Source: Owenia fusiformis (lineage: Eukaryota > Annelida > Polychaeta > Sabellida > Oweniidae). Taken from it: 64,000 bases of DNA. Below, in pieces: positions 1 to 12,996 of the stretch; within the stretch, counting starts at the first letter, position 1, and every line of letters begins with the position of its first letter. The position numbers and the translations under genes were made by a program. Below the pieces are notes generated by a model. The model did not search any database. It was not told where the DNA came from and saw only the letters and a program-made list of their open reading frames with translations. The stretch spans positions 2,241,341-2,305,340 of the forward strand of contig CAIIXF020000008.1 of NCBI GenBank assembly GCA_903813345.2. The letters run 5' to 3'.

Positions 1-2800
1 ATGTGATCCAACCACCAAAATAGTGTACCGTGTGAATCCATCTACTGGAGATACGACTCCTCTTGCCAAGCCTGGTACATTCGAGAACCCTTGCTATGTG
101 GCATCAACAACATCTGATGTCATCATAGTCAGCGACTTCAGTGCTCATTGTATCAAAGGCTTGGATAAAGATGGTCGGGAAGTTTTTAAATACGGGAAGG
201 ACAGCAGTGGTCCGGATGAGTTATAGAACCCCTGTGTTGTCTGCACAGATGGATCAAAGCACATCATAGTTGCAGACAACACCAACCTCCTGACCCTGAT
301 GCTAAATTCATTCGCTATCTACTGACCAAGGAAGATGGTGTGTTCAATCCATGATCTGTTGTCATTTTGATATTCTTATGCCCTTTCTTCTTGACCCTCT
401 GATGTTCCTGCTAATTCAAACAATATATTTCACAAAGAATTCTATGACGATTGAATTTGAAAAGCAGCTATAGAAGGTGTGAACATCAGTGTTTGACCAT
501 AAGAAAAGATGGAACCAGGGAGATCTTGTTGGTCAGTTTTTATATTATCTACGTATCACTGGTGAAAAAGAATAAGATTTGTTAATATTCTCTAGGAAAA
601 AGAAAAAACTTCATTATTCAATTTCTGATTATTGAAATAAAAGATATAAAGTTATGAATCTTCTACAATGATCTATGACAGAAAATACAAATTGTTGAAA
701 GATCTTAAAAAGAACATCTCTCATGTAACATTAACTTCAGATGGCCAACTAGCATTTACAAACGTCACCAACACTATGGTGTAGATGGGACCCCCGATTG
801 GGGCATCACCTGTAGAAGAGCTGCTTGTATCGTATCACCAAAACAGTGTACCGTGTGAATCCATCTACTGGAGATACGACTCCTCTCGCCAAGCCTGGCA
901 CATTCCAGTGGCCTCGCTATGTGGCATCAACAACATCTGATGTCATCATAGTCAGCAACTTCAGTGCTCATTGTATCAAAGGCTTGGATAAAGATGGTCG
1001 GGAAGTTTTTAAATACGGGAAGGAAGGCAGTGGTCAGGGTGAGTTATGTGACCCTTTGGTGTCTGCACTGATAGTTCCAACAACATTATAGTTGCAGACA
1101 AGTTCCACAAAAGAGTATATCTCCTGATCCCTGAAGGTGAATTCAATGGCTACCTGCTGACTGAGGAAGAATGTGTGTTCAACCCATGATCTGTTGTCAT
1201 TTTGATATTCTTATGCCCTTTCTTCTTGACCCTCTGCTGTTCCCGCTAATTCAAACAATATATTTAACAAAGAATTCTATGATGATTGAATTGGAACAGC
1301 AGCTATAGAAGATGTGGACATCAGTGTTTGACTCTTAGAAAAGATGGAACCAGGAGATATGGTTGATCAGTTTTAATATTATCCATGTATCACTGGTGAA
1401 AAAGGATAAGATTTGTTAATATTCTCGAGCAAAAAAAGACTTCATTATTAAATTTATTAAATATTGTTCAAATAAAAGATTTAAAGTTATGAATCTTCTA
1501 CAATGATCTATGACAGAAAATACCAACTGTTGAAAGATCTTAAAAAGAACATCTCTCACTAACGACAACTTCAGATAGCCAACTTGCATTTACCAACGTC
1601 ACCAACATCATAAGTGACTATGGTGTTGATGGGACCCCGCATGGGGCATCACCTGTAGAGTAGCTGCTTGTATGTGATCCAACCACCAAAACAGTGTACC
1701 GTGTGAATCCATCTACTGGAGATACGACTCCTCTCGCCAAGCCTGGTACATTCCAGTGGCCTCGCTATGTTACATCAACAACATCTGATGTCATCATAGT
1801 CAGCAACTTCAGTGCTCATTGTATTAAAGGCTTGGATAAAGATGGTCGGGAAGTTTTTAAATATGGGAAGGAAGGCAGTGGTCAGGGTGAGTTATGTGAC
1901 CCTTTGGTGTCTGCACTGATAGTTCCAACAACATTATAGTATATCTCCTGATCCCTGAGGGTGAATTCCTGCGCTTCATGCTGACTGAAAATGAAGTATA
2001 CTTCATCAATCAAGAAAGGGAAGTGGTGGTGGGAGACCTGTATCAAAGGCTTGGATAAAGATGTCAAAGAAGTGTTTTCATATGTGAAGGAAGGCAGTGG
2101 TCAGGGAGAGTTATGCGACCCTTTGGTGTCTGCACTGATAGTTCCAACCACATTATAGTTGCAGACAAGTTTAACAACAGAGTATATCTCCTGATCCCTG
2201 AGGGTGAATTCCTGAGCTTCATGCTGACTGAAGATGCCATGCACTTCCCACACTCTGTTGTGGTCAATCAAGAGGGAGACCTGGTGATGAAAGACCTATA
2301 TCAAATGGATAAAGATGGCAGAGAAGTGTTTTCATATATGAAGGAAGGCAGTGGTCAGAAAGAATTACGCTACCACTGTGGTGTCTCCACTGATAGTTCC
2401 AACAACATTATAGTTGCAGATAAGATCAACAACAGAGTATATCTCCTGATCCCTGAAAGTGAATTCAATCGCTACCTGCTGACTGAGAAAGATGGTGTGA
2501 ACTACTCAAACTTTGTTGCCATCAATCAAGAGGAAGACCTGGTGGTGGGAGACCTGTATCAAATGATTGGATAAAGATGGCAAAGAAGTGTTTTTATATT
2601 TGAAGGAAGGCAGTGGTCAGGGAGAGTTATGCTACAACTGTGGTGTCTTCACTGATAGTTCCAACAACATTATAGTTGCAGACAAGTTCAACAACAGAGT
2701 ATCTCCTGATCCCTGAGGGTGAATTCCCACACTCTGTTGCAATCAACTAGGAGGGGAAGCTGATGCTGGGAGACCACGGAGGCAACATATTCACTATCAC
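1..2800 (+). pseudogene. Decayed, tandemly duplicated NHL-repeat (TRIM-NHL-like) coding region
   Basis: The translated pieces look like NHL beta-propeller blades as found at the C-terminus of TRIM2/3/71-like proteins. The best stretch (2113-2574) has two blades with the pattern 'TDSSNxIIVADKxNNRVYLL', each followed by a segment like 'VxxNQExDLVxxDLYQ'. The segment 'VNPSTGDTTPLAKPGTF' occurs three times, at about 23, 846 and 1694, so a unit of 0.82-0.85 kb including non-coding flank is tandemly repeated. Every copy is broken: the phrase encoding 'DPFGVCTDSSN' at 2113 reads 'DPLVSALIVPTTL' followed by a stop at about 1050 and 1900, a frameshift shared by two copies. No RING, B-box or start exon is visible. 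It may be the remains of one gene's 3' end or a cluster of decayed exons. Blade identity is fairly sure; pseudogene status is inferred. Confidence 0.7.
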
Positions 2801-2829
2801 ATACAGGAAGTGAGGTAAATAGAAAACAA

Positions 2830-5600
2830 AAAATTTAGAAGCATTGTAAATGTCATCTAATAATGCATTATATTACATGCATTGAATGTGTTACTTTTAT
2901 TGACAAAATGATAATTTCATGATTACGTTAGTCTTAAGTACTCACTAAAAGACTAACGTAATGAATCCAAAATACATTCACATACAAGTATGATAATGAA
3001 TGATTTCAAACTGAAAAAAATTATATATTCAACAATTTTTCAAGTAAAAGAGGTAAAAAGTGAGACTTCCTGGCTAAATGTACCAAGCCATTAGATGTTT
3101 GTATTGGAAGACTAAAAATCTTCCAAGTTAACGAGAGGTGAACAGCACTAAGGACAGAAATATTTCACATTTGTGGACATGCTTTTTCGAAACTAATACA
3201 AAATTGCCATAAGAACAAATACATTACACAAAAAATTCTATGACGGTTGCATTCAAACAGCAGCTATCTGAGCACAAGTTGGAACTGGACTGTGCTGACC
3301 CTTCAAAAAGAAGAAACAGGGAGAAGTTTGATTGGTCAGTTTGTATTTGATCTAAGGATAAGATTGACTTATTACTTCTAGCACAAAGGGTTCATTTCAA
3401 CAGTAACATAACATGTGGTAATGCCTTATAATTCAATTTCAATGTGAAAATTTGTGGGTGTGACATGAGTAAACTTCAGCACTCTTTGACCAGATCCCAT
3501 CAAGAAGCTAGCTCTTGGGCTGAAAATTCAACTTTCCAGAATTGTTCTAGCCCACAATAAGAAATAAATTTAAGTATTAAGTCCATGGTGAATATCCTCC
3601 TAATAAGTCTAAACACCTACAAGAGATAAAATTGAGTAACCACACAAGGAATAGAAAAGCTAGATTGGTGTTGATGCAAATGACCCTATGTGCAATAGGT
3701 ATCACTGCAGTATTGGGTGCACTTTAGTGCTAAATGAATGATGTCACTTGATGTGATAATGTTGCAGCGAAGTAAAAGGTCCATAGTACTTTTATATATA
3801 ATATGCTAAAATGTACAAAAAAGGTAGAGTAACTATTAACTAAGAGGGTATATGAACTCGCATAGCAGAGCTTTCATCGCTTATACCTACAGTTATAACT
3901 CAAATGTAAAATGTAGCGCTGACCCATGCACAAGCATTGGCACAATGTGCAAAACAGATTCAGAAGCCACCTTGGTTATATTTGTAAAACTGAAAGGAAA
4001 ACTCACAAAAGAGCGTGATCCTGAAAGTAAAAAAATACTTATGGACAGGGCTTCTACTAAGCAACTATTGGTTAGTCATATAATCAAAGTAAATGTATCA
4101 TAAACTTATCAAATGTGTAATGCTTGTAATATTTAAAAAAAACTATTGTCTTTATCATGATATGTACTTTTTGAACCACTTTTTGAAGAATAAGGTTAAA
4201 AAAAGTGCAAAAGAATCTTACTGCTTGGGATTATTGTAAGATACATCATACTTGATTGTGATTGTGTTTTACTTTGGGTTGTTATATATATGGGTTGCTT
4301 TGTAGCCATGTGTTCTGCCATCTTGGAAATTTAGTCTGTAATAAATACAAATTAACCTAACATATTGATTTATGTCTTCTTTAGTACCAAATAATTTTTA
4401 ATAATTACACAAATAAACACTAAAATACAAGGATCTAATAGTAATGGTGATGAGGACGCTTCGCTCTAAATCGGACAGGAAATACAAAAGTGGGAGATGT
4501 ACTTGCATTAACAATACCAGGTGAGAAATACCTTCAGATAGTGAATTTTATTAGGTCCTCTCTAAGAGCAGTCTTAATAGGGACATGGCAACTGAGGGAG
4601 ACACTAGTCTAGTGATGTCAAGCAAGGACCTGTGCCTAGAATATTCCAAAAAATGATAACAATAGCCAAGATTCAATCTCTGGAAATGCCACTTACATAT
4701 CAAGTTTGTGAACCACTAGATCATCCTGTTAACATATCACAATTGAAAAGGGAGGCTTTTCAGGCCAACGTATTGACAAAAATAATATCGTACAATCTGT
4801 TTCAACAGAGATGACATTAAAATCCCAGCAATTGGGTCAACCCCAATTTGCCCCTAAATGACAGGGAACAGTAAAAAAATACTAAACTGACATAGCCAAT
4901 CCAATATAGAACACTCACAACAAAGATCACTCACCTGTTAGTATCTTTCATTATTACTTTACTGTGTGACTATTATACCAGGATACAAGCCTGGCCAATG
5001 GTTTAGTCAACTGGTTGAACACTTCAACACCGTGTCTAAGCAACACTACACACCCCATCAGCATGTGGCAATTGAATAAACTCTATGTGCCATACTCATC
5101 AATGTCTCCTTCAAGCAATACATACGAAACAAGAGACATCCAAGATGGGGAATCAAGTTTTGGGTCCTCTGTGATTCAGTAACTAAATATGGAGTGCATA
5201 TTCATTGTTATGTGGGAAACAGTATGATAGATCTATGAATGCAAGTTGATAACATTTCTATAGAACTATACATTTAGAAATACATTTAGAAAATATAAAT
5301 AAAATATAATAAAAAAACTGTCTTGACATAGGTCTATGATAGATATAATCATTGTATTATGTAACTTGATTATATACTTGGTTCCTTTCACAGCAGTTTG
5401 ACTACAATTAGTTTTTTGGAATTCTGTAGGAACACACGACAAGGATGTAATTGAGTGGTGAACACTTTGATGAAGAAGGTGGGTCTTTTACAGAAAAGAT
5501 AACTTCTTCCAAAATTAGCAGAATTGAAGGAACATTATCTAGCCTGGTAATCAGAAAAAAATGAATGGAGAGGAGTGGCCAATTTCTGCTAGAAAATTCA
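2830..5600. other. Intergenic, no gene recognised
   Basis: AT-rich sequence with only short ORFs that lack recognisable domains. Positions 3220-3340 are a diverged third copy of the non-coding flank found after the NHL units at about 400-540 and 1240-1380, which extends the duplicated block to about 3.35 kb. Confidence 0.5.
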
Positions 5601-5626
5601 ACAAATTTGCAATATTTGCAAGGCAA

Positions 5627-5832
5627 TACAAAACAAAAGATACAAAATGGTATTGGAAACAGGATTCTTGTTTTTCTTGACAACATTCAATACAAAACAA
5701 AAGTTACAAAATGGTATTGGAAACAGGATTGTTGTTTTTCTTGACAACATTCAATACAAAACAAAAGTTACAAAATGGTATTGGAAACAGGATTGTTGTT
5801 TTTCTTGACAACATTCTATTAACAAATCAGAT
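5627..5832. repeat. Tandem repeat, 64 bp unit, about 3 copies
   Basis: The word tacaaaatggtattggaaac recurs at 5641, 5705 and 5769, an exact 64 bp spacing, with near-identical sequence between. The short ORFs on both strands here are products of the repeat. Confidence 0.9.
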
Positions 5833-5834
5833 CA

Positions 5835-7030
5835 AGGTAATTCTTGTCAGGGCAAAATTTGAAAGTGACTGGGGTTTCCAATCAACTGAAAAGTAATTAT
5901 TAATCTCAATGTAAGAGACACCTGAGGGAGATATCAAAATGAAAAACATGAATCTTACATTACCAACAATGAAAATGACAATTAAAAAATTAAGTGCTTG
6001 CCATCAAAAAATATAAATCAGTTTCTAGTCCGAACATAATCACTTACCTTTTACCTTATCTTATGAGTGTTTTTTACTTAATCCACTGATGGCAGGCACT
6101 CAAAATGATGGCTCTCAGGCCAAGGTGACATCTTTAGTCAAAGAAAAATGCAAATCTAAAACATCAAAGAAGAGAGTATGGTGGCTCCAGTTCCAACAGC
6201 TTCAGACAAGTCAGATTGTTGCTTGACAAATAAGCACGCTAAGTAAATAAAAATGCATTTTGGTTCAAGAAAACCTTTATATATGAGAATATAAGAGAAA
6301 AATCTTGAATCACACACAGGTTCCAAAGAACAAAGAATTTAACCAAAGAAAAGGGATGGCTTCACAACACTCAAAACCATGCAAGATTTTGCATGTGATG
6401 GACTGTTTAGGAGGGCAAGTGGGGCAAAAGTTAATCCAGATGACCTTAAAATTCTACTAAAAAGTCTGTTCTTCTACTGGGTCAAGCCTATAAACTGGGC
6501 ACATATTAAAGAAAAAATGTTGAGACTCGTGATTTTGTACAATTTTATATATACATGTAATGCTATTTCCAAAAGATGTTTAACTCAAAATTAATTTGAC
6601 TAAACAAAAGCCGACATAAAATTTGGTGGTAAATTGTGGGCTTTCAATAGGTATGTTGTCTTTATCTTTAATTGTAATGGCAACATCATATATTCAGGCA
6701 TTTTGCACAAACTTAAGGAATACAAACTTGTATTGAACATGAATTTTCTCATAGATATTTTCTCTGAAATCACAGCTGCTTGCCATTTCAAAAAGCTTGA
6801 AGCTGTCCTATATCAATGAGGAAGATTCCTGGGTTTCATTTACAACATTTTTGGACTCACATGAGCAAACCCCTTGAATATTTCAAGACATTCAATTAGC
6901 CCATATGGTCAAAAACAATACAAAACCAGGGACAAATTATTTCCAGGGTCATAGCATACTTGGCTGGGTAGACTGGGTAAACATTACAGAACATGTAAAC
7001 TGAGGTGTAATAAATAATATTATATATAAT
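5835..7030. other. Intergenic, no gene recognised
   Basis: AT-rich sequence. Several short ORFs are present, none with a recognisable motif or convincing splice context. Confidence 0.4.
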
Positions 7031-7049
7031 AAATAAATATTATTGTTTT

Positions 7050-7508
7050 ATGAACAATGTCTTTATAGAAAGAACAACCACGGAAAGACACTGTCCAATA
7101 TGCTTGGAGGAAAAGGGACTCAGCATCATGTTTTTTAGTGCCCTATCATTTGTATTACACATGTCCCAGGACCATGCTGAAATGCCATCCGGAGATCTTG
7201 CACTTGAGCTTCTGGACGAAAGTGAAAAAGAACGATTGGAAGAAGATGAAGTAATGAGCACCAGTAGTTATGTCACGCTTGGCGAAATAAAGAGCACCTC
7301 TTCCCTGCCATCTGTCAGTGTCTCTACCATTTCATTTGAACAAGTCAAATACACTGAATCAATATATACAAAGGACTCTGAGTTCACGGAAGAAGAATCG
7401 GATGATAGCGATGGAGATTCTTCCCTTCGTTACTATGGGGACGAATGGCTATATTGCATTTGGTGTGAAATGAGGTTCTTTACTCCACAACTTCATTACC
7501 TAAATTAA
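7050..7508 (+). CDS. Hypothetical acidic protein or exon with zinc-binding pairs
   Basis: A 152-codon ATG-to-stop ORF, long for this AT-rich sequence. Near the N-terminus is a C-x2-C pair (HCPICLEE) followed by H-x4-H about 20 residues later, which resembles a C2H2-type finger with a long loop. The middle is Ser/Glu/Asp-rich (residues ~50-125) and a second Cys pair (CIWC) lies near the end. I do not recognise the family. It could be a single-exon gene, the last exon of a longer gene, or a domesticated transposon piece. No splice acceptor is obvious just upstream, so the ATG is only the first in-frame Met. Confidence 0.35.
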   Translation: MNNVFIERTTTERHCPICLEEKGLSIMFFSALSFVLHMSQDHAEMPSGDLALELLDESEKERLEEDEVMSTSSYVTLGEIKSTSSLPSVSVSTISFEQVKYTESIYTKDSEFTEEESDDSDGDSSLRYYGDEWLYCIWCEMRFFTPQLHYLN

Positions 7509-7519
7509 ACAAAGGAAGA

Positions 7520-8070
7520 CACATAATCAAAATATACTGAAAAATAAACTTCTTAATTTTGTGAATATTCAAAACACACCATGAATTTTCTCAATTAAAG
7601 GTTCACCTTAACAGAAATCAACAGGAAACTAAAAGGTTCTTCAGGAAAATGTCTACAATAGCTATGGGAATGGGATAGAGCATTAGATCACTGGATCCCA
7701 TGGAACAAAGACAGAAATTCATAACGAATAGTTACGACATAATTTTCATGGCTATGGGATATTACTACTCTTGTAAGATTATAGCGGAGGCAATAGAGAA
7801 CAATCTATACCTTCAATTGGAAATTCCGTTCCACAGAAATGCAGAATTTTATACCTTATATAAAATTAACGCTTTTCCTGTTTTATTACATAACAGCAGA
7901 TCAGCTTCAAAAATCATCTCAATACCCGACTACATTGCCATTTCCAAAGAACAATAGAACTTTATTGAAATTTCACAGGATATAATATCAGGATGTCACA
8001 AACCACATGGTGACTTCCAGTTGTGGCGTTTCATGTTTGTGAATAATAAATGGCCGGCGACTTAGATTTC
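7520..8070. other. Short intergenic stretch
   Basis: No convincing coding sequence. The 85-codon ORF at 7700-7957 has no recognisable domain. Confidence 0.4.
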
Positions 8071-8081
8071 AAATCTATCTA

Positions 8082-8275
8082 ATGCCCAAAGCACGGCAAT
8101 ATTTAAGAAACTGGGAAGGTGAATTTGATTGGCTTAGATTCGAAAATGGTGGAATGAGATGTGGTATATGCCTTAGGTCGGGAAAACGGAATGTTTTCAC
8201 ATCCGCATCTGGTTGTAAGGACCTTCAACATTTCACATTGGCAAGACATGCTTCATCCCCGATGCATGGGGACTG
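8082..8275 (+). CDS. Probable first exon of a hAT-derived/ZNF862-like zinc-finger protein
   Basis: The 64-codon stretch matches the layout of the TTF/BED-like zinc finger found in ZNF862, KIAA1586 and other hAT-transposase-derived proteins: an aromatic start (YLRNWEGEFDWLRF), a CGIC pair, a basic Lys/Gly loop with N-x-F-T, then HFTLARHASSPMH supplying the His pair. Such fingers bind DNA or mediate nuclear protein contacts. The ORF runs straight into a GTAAGA splice donor at 8276, so the in-frame codons after it are probably intron. No downstream exon was found. It may be a live first exon or a fragment of a hAT element. Confidence 0.5.
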
Positions 8276-8289
8276 GTAAGACAAGGAAA

Positions 8290-10010
8290 ACGATTAGAAC
8301 ATCAATTTGTTAACCAAGGTCAAGCGGTGGAAGACTCGCAGTGGGTGCTCTGATGGTGTTTAAACCAATTTGTAGTTTCAAATATTTTTGGGGGGCTTTT
8401 AAACGAAGTTTGGAATGGGACTCACATTTTATCATAGGAACTCAGATTTTTTAATGATTTACTTATGAAACCACTGCAAATGTGTCTTGATTCAATGTCA
8501 TTATGATCTTTTCCACAGACTCATGTTTATGATTATTGTGTTTCCCATTTCCTATTTTGTTATTAAATCATGTTAGTTTATATTTGTTTATATTTTATTA
8601 CAACAATTGTTTTAGTGATCTTTGAACTTAGTGTGATATTTCACAATATCAACAATTTAATTTCCTATGTTTATCTTCACATTGGAGCAGTTTTTAGGCA
8701 TGATATACAATAATAATAGTAATATTACCAAATGTGCTAAATTCTTGAACCAATCAAATGAAAGAATTTTTCTTGAGATATAAGTGACAGACATTGATAT
8801 ATGAAGTTAACTGATGTGAAACTTTGTAATGTTTAGTTAGGATGTTTATAAGTTTCTATAATTTTTGGCATCATATAGAAGACTGCAGCTTTTTGGTAAA
8901 CAAAGTAAAAACCAATTAACTTTAAAGTCTTCGAGAACAACTGACCAAAACATCAATATTGCTGCACATGCTTTGCAAATGTTTATACCTTTTTAATCTA
9001 CATCACATTTCATGAATAATTGTATACTTTTTAAGATGAAAATTTACTTATAAATAGATGTTTTGGACATTAATTAGATAATGAATTAAATTGAATAATT
9101 AGATTATACATCCAGAGTTCATGAGATGAGGCTCAGAGGTTTTGTCTAGACATTTCTTTCCCACCAAAATCTGGCAAATTACGGTAAATATTCAATGTAT
9201 GAAGTGTGAGTAATAACACATAGTCTAATTCTTATCTTTCTCTTAGCCACAGATTAATATAAACAACATTATTATTGGAAACAAGAAACAAGTATCTCGT
9301 TTATAAACAAACTTGTAATAATAGCTAGAAATATTGTAAACATACAATCACAGAGTTGATTGTGTAATAAATGTACTGTCTATTTGTATAAACAATTATA
9401 CCGATGAGGAATCTTCGGTCTCAGGAAAGAAAGCTGGATGATTTTGCCACACCAAACTTGGCACCAGTTTTCTATTCTCTGCGACCTACGATTCCATCAT
9501 CGGCTAATTTAGTTAGCTAATTTTTAGTCGGCTAATATTATTAACTAATTAACAAAAAGAAAACCAGCAGACTATAAAAAGAAATGTTACAATGAATTAA
9601 TTAGAATTAACATTTAGATTTTGACAAAGAGCACGTTACAAGAAAGATATTAAGACATGGAATATAAAAACTATTGTAAAAAGTAAAAAATAGAATAAAA
9701 TATGAATCAATAAGCAAATAGAGAATTTATGTTAACTTTATATCTGATAGATATAAAAAGACTAACAGAAGGCAGAAAATCATCACAATTGCTTATTGAC
9801 TTTTTACAAAATTAAACATTCAATTTTCGGCCAACTTTTGTAAATGGGATTTCTAGATATTTTATTGGATAAGACCTCTTATTTTGGCTCTGCCAACTTC
9901 AAAATTAAGAAATAAAAGAGGCATTTTTGGCATTGAAACCTCAGAACATGTTGCGTGAACTTGGGACAAACCAAAAACTGTAAGAAGATGAACGAAATGA
10001 TATTTTTGGA
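8290..10010. other. Long AT-rich non-coding stretch
   Basis: No coding exon, RNA gene or clear mobile-element end seen. It could contain introns or UTR of the gene that starts at 8082. Confidence 0.4.
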
Positions 10011-10015
10011 CTTAA

Positions 10016-10467
10016 GGATGCAGTACCGGGTCGGTTTTCACGTCTGTTTGCGCAGGTTTGACTTCCGGTTTGAGAAAGCTAGCTCCCAAGAACGTCATTT
10101 TCGCATTTAGTCTTATTCAAAAATTATAGTTTATTTCGATAATGGTGTTTCCAGAAAAGAATTAAATTGCAAACATTTTATCAAGCATATGTTATCCCTT
10201 TCACTTTTATGGGAAAACTTGTTCTTGAGTCGCAATTAGTGGATACGAAAACCAGGGTTCGAAAGGTGCCAGCTCTATTGAAAACTCAAAAAAGTAAAAA
10301 GATTCATTTTGGGTGGGTAAAATACTTTTTTTATTTTGTAATTACCAGATGGTCAATCCTCTTCATATTGCACTTGGATGATGATAACATCATAGTGATA
10401 CATTGTAAAAAATATGAGCAAAATCTAATGTCTGGAGCTTTTTCTACGCTGACCTGGTACTGCATCC
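10016..10467. mobile_element. MITE with TTAA target-site duplication (452 bp)
   Basis: Inverted ends GGATGCAGTACC and GGTACTGCATCC are flanked by TTAA on both sides (10012-10015 and 10468-10471). A TTAA duplication is typical of piggyBac and Kolobok elements; which family cannot be decided from the ends alone. No transposase is present; the 107-codon ORF inside shows no domain. Confidence 0.75.
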
Positions 10468-10881
10468 TTAAACTTTTCTTTAATAAATGAATATCTTAAA
10501 CTGCATTTGTTTTCATCTTTTGAAAAAGAGAGACTCAACTTCACACAAATACATTTCCGCAACTCAAACAAACAAATGATAAGAAAGAATCAGCTTTCCT
10601 TTGTAGAATGGCAATCTGCCTTTAATATTTTCATGATGGTTACAATCCCATTTTTAAGAAAGAAAATGTTAACTCAATCAATATTGTAGTGGTAACAAAA
10701 TAATACATGCTCCCTGACGTCATCATGAAAATGATATAAGTCATGATCTTGAGTCGCCATCTTGGTTCTTAAATATTATATGTCAAATATTGTCACTTTG
10801 ATAGACTTAACAAATGCAAAACTAGTATACATTTGTATAACACATGCTTTATGTGTAACAGTTGTGCATGGTGTCAGATGT

Positions 10882-11463
10882 GGGATACCAGAGAAAGTTT
10901 GATCGGACAATGGTCCACAATATGATTCTCATGAGTTCAAAGAATTTTCACGCGACTACGAATTCTGTCATGTGACAAGCTCACCAACTTTTGCTTAGAG
11001 CAATGTGGCAGTAGAACAGGTGGTAAAGACAGTTAAAAATCTGATAAAGAAATCGGATGATCCTTATAAGGCATTACTAACTTACTGCACAACTCCTTTA
11101 GCTAATGGTTATAGCCCAGCTGAATTGCTCTTTGGAAGAAAATTGAGAAATCAAGTACCAATCTCACAATCTCAACTATCACCTAAGTGGCCATTTTTGC
11201 AAGATGTTAAAGCAAAGGAAGAGAAATAGAGAATCTCAATGAAACAAAATTTTGATACACATCACTCTGCTTCAAAATCTCTAGAATTGAGACCAGGTAA
11301 CAATGTTTTTGTGCGTGATATGCAAAAGCATGCTACTGTGATTGAAAAACATGATTCCCCAAGGTCATACATAGTTGAGACTGCGAAAGGAAGGGTTAGG
11401 AGAAACAGGTCAAGTGTGACACCTTCACAAGATGATATTCCACTAGCCCTTCGGGCTTCGTAG
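10882..11463 (+). pseudogene. Ty3/gypsy-type retrotransposon integrase remnant
   Basis: One reading frame, interrupted by four stops, covers the second half of an integrase core and its C-terminal tail. The catalytic Asp context SDNGPQYDSHEF (about 10909) is followed by TSSPT and the catalytic Glu context VAVEQVVKTVK (about 11005-11040), then the conserved PLANGYSPAELLFGR block and a basic tail ending in RRNRSSV. Integrase joins element cDNA to host DNA. The N-terminal zinc domain and first catalytic Asp are missing, and RT and protease are absent, so this is a 5'-truncated, dead copy. Downstream, a TATA-like stretch (11702-11710) and AATAAAG (11720s) could be an eroded 3' LTR, but no matching 5' LTR was found. 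Confidence 0.85.
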
Positions 11464-11479
11464 AATATCACATGTGAAA

Positions 11480-12360
11480 GATGCACAGGTATTCACCTCA
11501 ATAAAATTAAATATTTGTATAATATTATTTATCACATTATTCATTATCTAAAACTATGCAAAAAGCACCACGAGTTGTTTGTAGAATGAATCAGGAGAAT
11601 TTTTCATGCATTTCACTTGTGTTTTTCTTCTATTCAACGTATTCTCTATATTGTATACACCCACAAGGGTGTCATGTAAAACCTTGTAAATAATACTACA
11701 TTGTATATATAAGAAAAAAAATAAAGCTGAATTGTATGAATGAATCTAAAAAGCATCAATACACTTTAAAAACATTTTATTTTATTAAGATTGCACCACA
11801 TAATCCCAAAAAATATTTCTCGCTTTCAAAGATTATCTATGTATTAACACCCAGGTATTTTTATTTTTTACAAACTTCAGAGGACTGGGAATCATTAATC
11901 TTAAATGATTTTGGATAATATAAATGCTGTTTCAAACAGGTTTTATGTATGTCAATAATTTTTCAAATTGTGTATACTGTACACATTCCTTAATCCCAAG
12001 AATTTTCTCTGAGGAACTTCCCATAGAAATCCAATGGTACAGTAACAAGCAGATTTTGAGATAACAGGAAAGTAAATCATTAATACACACCTTATTGGGT
12101 TGTTTGGGTTTATATCACAAGGTATAGGTCGAGTAAAATTTTCTATTGAAGAATATGAAACCAATAAATGGAAACTAGACTGTTTAGCCTATAATAACTT
12201 AGCAATATTCAAAACTGTACATCATTTCATTAAGCCAATTATTTGGTGGCAACTAGCCAAAAAAAACGATCCATGTATTCTCCATAACTGTAGATTAATG
12301 GTATAATACTATTGAATGGAGGTATGCTATTTAATGACAAATGTTTAAGGGTGGTCAGGT
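11480..12360. other. Intergenic, possible eroded LTR at its start
   Basis: AT-rich. Positions 11640-11730 contain TATA-like and AATAAA-like words after the integrase remnant. No gene seen. Confidence 0.3.
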
Positions 12361-12369
12361 GGACTTGAA

Positions 12370-12501
12370 TCAGATCTCTGTATGGTAAGTAAACTTGCTC
12401 CAGAAACTTTACATCTAATACTTGAATGTCCAGGTCATGATGATGAACGTAAAGAAATACTGAACATATATACAAAATTATTTCCAAGTCAGCCTCTCTG
12501 A
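12370..12501 (+). pseudogene. Possible C-terminal tail fragment of a non-LTR retrotransposon protein
   Basis: A 43-codon stretch reads with the pattern C-...-PETLHLILECPGHDDER, resembling the Cys/His motif (C, ET-x2-H-x4-C-P, R) found after the RT or RNase H domain of several non-LTR retrotransposons. The first Cys pair expected upstream is not clear. Short and weak, so tentative. Confidence 0.35.
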
Positions 12502-12996
12502 GTAGTGTATTATTGCCAATACTATTTCATGGAGCGGATTTGGTACTTGATGATGGTGATTATGACATAATATGTAAATATGTGTATAAAATGTATTTCA
12601 ACAGGCCTGAAAACAGGTATTTTCACACCAAGGACGTCCTTGTTCACACTAATTATAATAGTTAAATATCATGATCACTAAACATTAAACTTATGAATTA
12701 TATGTTTATTGTATACACATCATCAATAGTGGATAAAAAAAAACAATATAAATACAAGTATGTATAAAAGATTTCAAAGGCATGACTCCCTAAAAAATGA
12801 GAGAAAATGAATTAATTAAATGTTCTACAAATCAGTTTTCTAAACTTTCATACAGTTGTTTCTTACCTAAATCGTCCTTCAGTGTTTATAATAGAAAGAT
12901 GTTGCATGGCTTTTTCTTAACAGCTACAGCTAGCTACGAGCCCTTGTATAGAAGAATCCACAGTAGACTAGTAAGCAAGACTAATATAATCTAATA

